From: Bacteroidota bacterium
Lineage (GTDB): Bacteria > Bacteroidota > Bacteroidia > Flavobacteriales > Crocinitomicaceae
Direction of reading: 5' to 3'
NCBI GenBank assembly: GCA_005798205.1
Contig: SYKJ01000176.1
Coordinates: forward strand, 1-12,064
DNA: 12,064 nt
A program made the translations under genes and the position numbers. The stretch's first letter is position 1; the number at the start of each line of letters is the position of its first letter. Below, one piece after another: positions 6,856 to 12,064 of this stretch. The notes beneath the pieces were generated by a model. The model saw only the letters and a program-made list of their open reading frames with translations. It did no database searches and had not been told where the DNA came from.

Positions 6856-7995
6856 ATGCGTGTTTATTTGGATAATGCAGCCACAACCCAAATTGCTCCT
6901 CAGGTAATTGATGTCATGTTGACTGTAATTAAAGATAATTTTGGAAATCCTTCTTCTACCCATTTTTTTGGTAGAAATGCGAAAGCGCTTATAGAAAATG
7001 CACGTCGTTCTGTAGCAAAACACATGAATTGCCTATCTTCTGAAATTATTTTCACCTCTGGTGGCACAGAAGCAGATAATATGGCGATACATGCTGCTGT
7101 AAATAATCTTGGAGTGAAGAGAATTATTACTTCGTCCATTGAGCACCATGCTGTAGGTCATACGATTGAATCTCTAACAAAAGAAAATTTAGTTGAAAGC
7201 GTTTTTGTTAAAATTGATTCAAAAGGGCATGTTAATCTTAATCATCTCGAAGAATTACTCCAAGAAAATATACCAACATTGGTTTCTTTAATGCATGCTA
7301 ATAACGAAATTGCAACTTTACTTCCTTTGAAAAAAGTAGCCCAGTTGTGTCGAAAATACAAAGCATATTTCCATTCAGATACAGTTCAAACCATTGGTCA
7401 TTATCCTATTGATCTTCAAGATTTAGATATTGATTTTATAGCTTGTTCAGCACATAAATTTCACGGACCAAAAGGAATAGGTTTTATCTATGTGAACAAG
7501 AAAACTAAGATTTCTCCGTTTGTTTGTGGAGGAGCTCAGGAACGCGGTTTGCGAGGAGGTACAGAAAATATAGTTGGAATTGTAGGATTAGCAAAAGCAA
7601 TGGAATTAGCATATAAAGATTTGGAAGAACACCAAAATCACGTTCAAGCCCTAAAATCTCATATGATGGACGAATTGAAAATACTATTTCCAAGCGTTTT
7701 ATTTCATGGAGAAACAGAAACTTCAAAATCACTTTACACGGTTTTAAATGTTTGTTTTCCAAAAACAGAAAAGGGTGGGATGCTTCTTTTTACACTTGAT
7801 CTTAAAGGAGTAGCGGTTAGTGGAGGCAGCGCTTGTACCTCTGGAGCAAATAAGGGTTCACATGTATTAGAAGGAATAGGTGCAGATATAACTAGGCCAA
7901 ATGCTCGCTTTTCTTTTTCTCATTACACAACAAAAGAAGAAATTGATTATACGCTCAAGCAAATTAAGAGTGTATTTGATGTAAATATTAGATAA
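6856..7995 (+). CDS. Cysteine desulfurase, group I (NifS/IscS-like)
   Basis: PLP-dependent enzyme that converts L-cysteine to L-alanine and passes the sulfur as a persulfide for Fe-S clusters or thiolated tRNA; cytoplasmic, 379 residues. Visible features are YLDNAATT (4-11), TSGGTEADN (67-75, phosphate binding), EHHA (96-99), MHANNEIA (146-153), HSDTVQTIG (173-181, Asp175 and Gln178 at the cofactor), SAHKFHGPKG (198-207, Schiff-base Lys201), LRGGTEN (232-238) and the active loop SGGSACTSG (322-330) with catalytic Cys327. The long cysteine loop assigns it to group I rather than SufS. It is shorter than E. coli IscS and ends soon after the last helix. It is the first gene of a tight plus-strand operon; the glycosyltransferase begins 3 nt after its stop, although the two have no obvious functional link. 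Partner scaffold genes such as iscU are absent here, so a tRNA-thiolation role is possible. Confidence 0.93.
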   Translation: MRVYLDNAATTQIAPQVIDVMLTVIKDNFGNPSSTHFFGRNAKALIENARRSVAKHMNCLSSEIIFTSGGTEADNMAIHAAVNNLGVKRIITSSIEHHAVGHTIESLTKENLVESVFVKIDSKGHVNLNHLEELLQENIPTLVSLMHANNEIATLLPLKKVAQLCRKYKAYFHSDTVQTIGHYPIDLQDLDIDFIACSAHKFHGPKGIGFIYVNKKTKISPFVCGGAQERGLRGGTENIVGIVGLAKAMELAYKDLEEHQNHVQALKSHMMDELKILFPSVLFHGETETSKSLYTVLNVCFPKTEKGGMLLFTLDLKGVAVSGGSACTSGANKGSHVLEGIGADITRPNARFSFSHYTTKEEIDYTLKQIKSVFDVNIR

Positions 7996-7998
7996 TCA

Positions 7999-9174
7999 AT
8001 GACAAATAAAAGATTGAAAATTTTATCAATTTGTTCTTGGTATCCCAATGAATTTAATCCTACTCTCGGTAATTTTGTTAAGAAGCACGGAGAGGCTTCT
8101 TCTCGCCTTAATGATGTAGTTTGTCTGTCTGTTTTTCCGTCTTTAGTTGATAAAAAAATTCGTTTGATTGAAACACGAACGCGTGCATTCTCAGAAATTG
8201 TAGTTTATTATCCTAAAACAAAAAGCAAATTTAGAATTTGGAACCTCGTTCGAAATTTTTTCTCACACAGAAAAGCTTTCAAAAAAGGATACTTGACTGC
8301 CAAATCTATTATTGGAACACCTGACTTAATTCATTTAAATATTACTTATCCACTCGGAATTTGGGCTTTTTATTTACATTGGCGAAAAAACATTCCTTAT
8401 GTTATTACTGAGAATGCAACAGGTTTGCATGTAGGAAGTGATCATGCGTATTCAAAACTTATTTTATTCGTCTGTAAGTTTATTCTCAAAAGAGCTAGCG
8501 TTTTACTGCCTGTTAGTGAAGATCTTAAAAAATACATGCAGCAACTGAGTCCAAAATCAAAGTTTTCTGTGATTTCTAATGTAGTGGATGAAGAAATTTT
8601 TAAGTACGAGGAAAAATCAAAAAATTCTAGTAAAAAAGTATTTATTCACATTTCAACTGGTTTAGATGTCCATAAGAACATCAGCGGAATTCTTTCTACA
8701 ATTTCAAAAATTTCAAAGTATCGAAAGGACTTGGAACTTCAAATTATTTGCGATGGCGACATAGCTTATGCAAAGGAAAAAGTCAATTCACTAGAAATAA
8801 AGGATTGTGTTTCCTTTTATTCAACAATGTCAACCAAAGAAATTGCTTCTATGATTGAAAATAGTTCTGCCTTATTGTTATTCAGTAACTATGAAAATTT
8901 TCCTTGTGTAATTGCTGAATCCTTAATGATGGGAAAACCTGTGATCTCTACTGATGTAAATGGCATACCTGAACATGTAAATTCAAAAAATGGCATTCTT
9001 ATTCCTAAAGGAGATGAAGCGCAACTTGAAAAAGCAATTTGTGATTTCTTAGATGATAAAATCACTTTTAATTCAAATGAAATTCATTCTTATGCGTTTA
9101 AACATTTTAGTTATCAAGAAGTTGGCAGGCAATTTGATGAACAGTATAGGATGGTTTTAAATTCTACAAAATAA
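7999..9174 (+). CDS. Glycosyltransferase family 4 protein
   Basis: Retaining GT-B-fold glycosyltransferase of 391 residues, likely adding a sugar from a nucleotide-sugar donor to a growing lipid-linked surface glycan on the cytoplasmic face. The N-terminal acceptor domain begins LKILSICSWYPNEFNPTLGNFV (6-27), typical of GT4 proteins; the inter-domain region includes VLLPVSEDLKKYM (168-180) and VISNVVDEEIF (191-201). The C-terminal donor domain has HISTGLDVHKN (217-227) and an EX7E motif with Glu299 and Glu307 in NYENFPCVIAESLMMGKPVI, then STDVNGIPEHV (317-327) and NGILIPKGD (331-339). It is tightly coupled to the desulfurase upstream and the flippase downstream (3-nt gaps). Donor sugar and acceptor cannot be assigned from the sequence. 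Confidence 0.93.
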   Translation: MTNKRLKILSICSWYPNEFNPTLGNFVKKHGEASSRLNDVVCLSVFPSLVDKKIRLIETRTRAFSEIVVYYPKTKSKFRIWNLVRNFFSHRKAFKKGYLTAKSIIGTPDLIHLNITYPLGIWAFYLHWRKNIPYVITENATGLHVGSDHAYSKLILFVCKFILKRASVLLPVSEDLKKYMQQLSPKSKFSVISNVVDEEIFKYEEKSKNSSKKVFIHISTGLDVHKNISGILSTISKISKYRKDLELQIICDGDIAYAKEKVNSLEIKDCVSFYSTMSTKEIASMIENSSALLLFSNYENFPCVIAESLMMGKPVISTDVNGIPEHVNSKNGILIPKGDEAQLEKAICDFLDDKITFNSNEIHSYAFKHFSYQEVGRQFDEQYRMVLNSTK

Positions 9175-9177
9175 GAA

Positions 9178-10437
9178 ATGCTCAAAGCAATATTCGGGAA
9201 TTTTAGTGTACGTTTCTTATCGGCAATTTTTAATTTATTGATTGCAATTTTAGTTTCTCAGTATTTGGGAGCCGAAGGAAAAGGAAATCAGAGTATTATT
9301 CTCGCTACGATCACCCTAATTTTACTTTTTCACAACATAATTAGTGGATCAGCAATAGTCTATCTTGCATCTCGCTTAAATGCTCGAAAATTAATAATTG
9401 TTTCCTACTCTTGGACTATCCTTATTTCGATCATCACTTTTTTTATCTTAAAAAAAACTGCCTATTTTAATTCAGATTATTGTCTTGCAATTACTTTCTT
9501 GAGCGCACTAAATTCCTTTTTTTCAATTAATTCATCTTTGTTAATTGGTCGAGAAAAAATAAATAAAAGTAATACGCTAAATTTCTTAGTTCCCTTTCTC
9601 ACGCTAAGTTTTCTTTTTGTTCAGTTTTATTTTTTAGAAAATAGGAATATAGGAGTTTACTTTTCCGCTTTGTTTTTTTCTTATCTTATTGTTTTTAGTT
9701 ATAGTATTTATTTGATAAAGTCTGATTTCATTGAAAAGGATACTGCTAATTCTAAATTTCAAACTACCTTCAAGTCACTTTTTTATTTCGGCTTTCAAAA
9801 TCAATTAGCGCATGTATTTCAGTTACTTAGCTTCAGAATCAGTTTTTTTGTAATAGAATCTTATCAAGGAAAGGAAGCAGTTGGAATTTATTCAAATGCG
9901 CTATCTATCGTTGAAGCTATTTGGATGATAACGAGCAGTATTTGTTTGTATCAATATTCAAAAATAGCGAATTCAGATGATAAGGATAGTTCCTTACGCT
10001 TAACAGAAAAATTAATGAAATTGGGTTTATTTTTATCTTTTATAGTTATTTGTGTTGTTGTAGCAATTCCCTCGGATTTTTATACTTGGCTTTTTGGAGA
10101 AGAATTTTCAGGTTTAAAATCGTTAATTTTAATCTTACTTCCAGGAGTTTGGATTTACAATTATTATTTAATTATTGGTCATTATTTTTCGGGTACAGGA
10201 AGATATCTCATTAATGCGTTTGCTTCCTCAATCGGCCTAATTGTAACACTTTTTTTGATTTTTTATCTAGTCTCAAAGTTTGGAGTTATGGGATCAGCAC
10301 TTACGCTTCTAGCTGCTTATTTTTTAACTTCATTAAGTGCACTTATAATTTTTATTCGTCATGGAGGAAAATTTGTAATTTTCCCAACAATTACAGAGAT
10401 TCGAAATTTTATTTCTCTTGCTAAGAATTCCAAATGA
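9178..10437 (+). CDS. Polysaccharide flippase, Wzx-like (MOP superfamily)
   Basis: Integral membrane protein of 419 residues, rich in Ile, Leu and Phe, with about 12 predicted hydrophobic segments by eye. It probably moves lipid-linked oligosaccharide units across the inner membrane. Landmarks are the first helix with SQYLGAEGKGNQSI (27-40), the mid-protein AVGIYSNALSIVEAIW (234-249), which is typical of the O-antigen/polysaccharide transporter family, and a late FGEEFSG segment followed by three or more helices. It starts 3 nt after the glycosyltransferase stop and its own stop overlaps the methyltransferase start as ATGA, implying translational coupling. It is assigned to a flippase rather than a Wzy polymerase because of the LGAEGKG and GIYSNA signatures. 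The glycan transported is not identifiable. Confidence 0.9.
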   Translation: MLKAIFGNFSVRFLSAIFNLLIAILVSQYLGAEGKGNQSIILATITLILLFHNIISGSAIVYLASRLNARKLIIVSYSWTILISIITFFILKKTAYFNSDYCLAITFLSALNSFFSINSSLLIGREKINKSNTLNFLVPFLTLSFLFVQFYFLENRNIGVYFSALFFSYLIVFSYSIYLIKSDFIEKDTANSKFQTTFKSLFYFGFQNQLAHVFQLLSFRISFFVIESYQGKEAVGIYSNALSIVEAIWMITSSICLYQYSKIANSDDKDSSLRLTEKLMKLGLFLSFIVICVVVAIPSDFYTWLFGEEFSGLKSLILILLPGVWIYNYYLIIGHYFSGTGRYLINAFASSIGLIVTLFLIFYLVSKFGVMGSALTLLAAYFLTSLSALIIFIRHGGKFVIFPTITEIRNFISLAKNSK

Positions 10438-11240
10438 AGAAATTAAAAAAAGCGTTAAAAGCATTTTTGGCAATCACAAAAAAACCTCATTTATTAAATG
10501 CAGTATTGAATAGCGAGGATTTAAAGTCGCAAGAATTTAAGGATCTTTTCCCAAATGTAAATGAGAAAAAACAAGTGCCATTTTCAACTTTTATTCGAGA
10601 AAACAATGAGATACAAATTTCACCTTATTCTTTTTTAAGTGGTTCGTCTCTTATTTCAGATTTCGCATTGTTGCAATTACTATGTAAAAAAATTGAAGCT
10701 GAAGATTATTTCGAAATAGGAACTTGGCGTGGTGAAAGTGTTGCGAATGTGGCCCCGTATGTCAAAAATTGTTTCACTTTAAATTTAAGTGATCAAGAAA
10801 TGTTAAAAAAAGAGCTTAGCAAAGAATATGTTGAGATGCATCGTTTTTTCTCTAAAAATATCCCTAATGTTTTGCATCTTTTTGGTGACTCACAAAATTT
10901 CAACTATGCGGGTTTAAATAAAAAATTCGATTTGATTTTTATTGATGGTGACCATCACACTAATTCTGTAAGAAAAGATACTGAGCTTCTTTTTCCTTAC
11001 TTAAAAAATGAAAAGTCTGTACTTGTTTGGCATGATGCAAAATTGGATACTGAATCATGTAGATACGAGGTTTTATTGGGAATATACCAAGCAATGCCAG
11101 AGGAAACTCATAAACATATTTATCTAGTAGAAAATACCCTGTGTGCAATTTATTGGCCTTTTGACTTAGCTTTTTCTATGTTAGTTAAAAATACTTTTCC
11201 AGAAAATACATTTGATATTCAGTTAAGAATAAAAAAGTAA
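10434..11240 (+). CDS. Class I SAM-dependent methyltransferase (Methyltransf_24-like)
   Basis: Cytoplasmic Rossmann-fold methyltransferase of 268 residues. Residues 1-80 are an uncharacterised N-terminal extension rich in Lys. Motif I is YFEIGTWRGESVANVA (92-107) with the ExGxxxG pattern for SAM binding; a second acidic motif FDLIFIDGDHHTNSVRKD (165-182) and VLVWHDA (196-202) fit the Methyltransf_24 pattern often found in surface polysaccharide clusters. The start overlaps the flippase stop by 4 nt (ATGA), so it is the last gene of the operon. It probably methylates a sugar or another glycan component, but the acceptor is unknown. Its stop lies 3 nt from the stop of the convergent GtrA gene and no intrinsic terminator is visible between them. 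Confidence 0.85.
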   Translation: MKKLKKALKAFLAITKKPHLLNAVLNSEDLKSQEFKDLFPNVNEKKQVPFSTFIRENNEIQISPYSFLSGSSLISDFALLQLLCKKIEAEDYFEIGTWRGESVANVAPYVKNCFTLNLSDQEMLKKELSKEYVEMHRFFSKNIPNVLHLFGDSQNFNYAGLNKKFDLIFIDGDHHTNSVRKDTELLFPYLKNEKSVLVWHDAKLDTESCRYEVLLGIYQAMPEETHKHIYLVENTLCAIYWPFDLAFSMLVKNTFPENTFDIQLRIKK

Positions 11241-11243
11241 AAA

Positions 11244-11720
11244 TTACCTAAAGCTAAATTTGCGTTGCAAAAGATAGCTTATTAGGACAACAGTACAAGA
11301 AGAGATAACATTTGCTATTGATGGAAAAAAAGAAAAGGATTCAACAAATACTTTTAACAGTATCCAGTTTGTAAATCCAGTAATTGCTGCACTTGTAGCA
11401 TAACGAAATAACTGGGTAGTTCCTTTCAATTCACTTTTTGTAAAAACAACATATTTTAAAAGTGTAAATCCGATTGAGAATGAAATAACAAAACAAAGAA
11501 AAGCACTCATTGTATGCGCAGAGAAAGTATAATTTAATATCGGTAAAACCCAATTTTGTTTAGCAAAGAGGTATTGAAAAAAAATAAAAAATAAAAACCA
11601 GCTTAAAACTAAGTTTGTTCCACCACAAAAAGCGTAATAATAAGTTGTGCGATCAAAAAATCGCGCAAATATGGGGAAGAATAAATCCATGAATCGATGG
11701 ATTGCTTTAACTACTTGCAT
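11244..11720 (-). CDS. GtrA family membrane protein
   Basis: Small inner-membrane protein of 158 residues with four hydrophobic segments at about 25-50, 68-92, 105-126 and 131-152, the usual GtrA topology. Family features include the YYYAFCGGTN start of helix 1 (27-36), the FTLLKYVVFTKSELKG loop after helix 2 (85-100) and a C-terminal SYLLQRKFSF. GtrA proteins are thought to help transfer lipid-linked sugars across the membrane in O-antigen glucosylation or similar pathways, which fits the polysaccharide operon next door, although it is on the opposite strand. The ATG at 11718-11720 overlaps the DUF2797 coding end by 14 nt; a second Met at residue 11 (11688-11690) would avoid the overlap and leave all four helices intact. 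The start is therefore uncertain but the identity is good. Confidence 0.88.
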   Translation of the reverse strand: MQVVKAIHRFMDLFFPIFARFFDRTTYYYAFCGGTNLVLSWFLFFIFFQYLFAKQNWVLPILNYTFSAHTMSAFLCFVISFSIGFTLLKYVVFTKSELKGTTQLFRYATSAAITGFTNWILLKVFVESFSFFPSIANVISSCTVVLISYLLQRKFSFR

Positions 11721-12064
11721 CTAATTCTATTTGATAAGAGGTATGACGGCGGATATTTAAGACTTCTCCATCTTCAAATATTAAATACTGTCCTTTAATT
11801 CCCACAAGGGTCTTGTTAATTTCAGCAGTTTTATCAAAAGTTAAAGTTGTTACTTTTTCGGGATATTCGAGCACCGGATAATTAAAAGAATGAATGGTAT
11901 CGTCTTCTGCCCAATAATTGCCGAGGTCGCTTGGAAGTATTTCTTGGACACGCCATTTTTCATTTTCTAAATCAATTGTTTTGTCTTGGATGTTGCACAA
12001 CATGCTTTGCCAATTTGTTTTATCCGCAAAATGATCTTTCAAAGCAACTTCAATTACTCCTGCC
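11707..12064 (-). CDS. DUF2797 family protein, C-terminal part (5' end beyond window)
   Basis: The reading frame stays open to the right edge, so this is the last 118 residues of a longer protein; the TTG at 12040-12042 encodes an internal Leu and is not the start. The first visible residues read AGVIEVALKDHFADKTNWQ, a hallmark of DUF2797 proteins, followed by NYPVLEYPEKV, LTFDKTAEINKTLVGIKGQY, LIFEDGEVLNIRRHTSYQIEL and the stop. The repeated GIKGQYLIF phrase is typical of the family's C-terminus. Function is not established. It precedes GtrA on the minus strand with a short overlap, so the two are probably co-transcribed, but no functional link is evident. Confidence 0.85.
   Translation of the reverse strand, partial: AGVIEVALKDHFADKTNWQSMLCNIQDKTIDLENEKWRVQEILPSDLGNYWAEDDTIHSFNYPVLEYPEKVTTLTFDKTAEINKTLVGIKGQYLIFEDGEVLNIRRHTSYQIELDASS

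Noticed and set aside
6814..7139. Minus-strand open frames antisense to the cysteine desulfurase
   Set aside because: They overlap highly conserved desulfurase motifs on the plus strand and have no family features of their own.
12040..12042. TTG as start of the rightmost minus-strand gene
   Set aside because: The frame is open to the window edge and the upstream residues AGVIEVA belong to the conserved DUF2797 motif, so the gene is partial.

Overview
The window is AT-rich, about one third GC by eye. It carries the hallmarks of a Bacteroidota genome, most likely a member of Flavobacteriales. Four features support this: several proteins end in type IX secretion system (T9SS) type A sorting tails, candidate promoters match the Bacteroidota TAnnTTTG -7 element, translation starts lack Shine-Dalgarno sites, and the phosphatase is PafA-like. 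The Flavobacteriales placement is inferred from overall gene style and was not tested.

The left half (1-6683) is entirely on the minus strand. Read in the direction of transcription, it starts with a three-gene run: a secreted Kazal-type protease-inhibitor protein with a T9SS tail (5370-6683), a DUF1800 protein (3777-5351) and a DUF1501 protein with a twin-arginine-like N-terminus and a T9SS tail (2206-3756). The gaps are 18 and 20 nt, so this looks like one operon for exported proteins. Next comes a 307-nt gap filled by a cobalamin (B12) riboswitch and a downstream terminator-like hairpin. It leads into a secreted beta-propeller (645-1898) that resembles the DUF5074/BtuG B12-binding proteins but ends in a T9SS tail. 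The last gene is the N-terminal 167 residues of a PafA-type alkaline phosphatase, which runs off the left edge.

The right half begins at a divergent promoter region (6684-6855). A tight plus-strand operon follows: a group I cysteine desulfurase (6856-7995), a family 4 glycosyltransferase (7999-9174), a Wzx-like polysaccharide flippase (9178-10437) and a class I SAM-dependent methyltransferase (10434-11240). Spacings are 3 nt, 3 nt and a 4-nt ATGA overlap. The last three genes point to surface polysaccharide synthesis. The desulfurase at the head is functionally unrelated but tightly linked. Convergent to this operon, only 3 nt away, are a GtrA-family membrane protein (11244-11720) and the C-terminal part of a DUF2797 protein (11707 to the right edge).

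The most distinctive element is the B12 riboswitch joined to a T9SS-exported BtuG-like propeller, which suggests surface-displayed or released B12 capture outside the usual BtuB/lipoprotein arrangement. Second is the secreted inhibitor protein, which combines two Kazal domains with two cysteine-rich repeats whose spacing recalls Kunitz domains. No tRNA, rRNA, CRISPR array, insertion sequence or integrase was seen.
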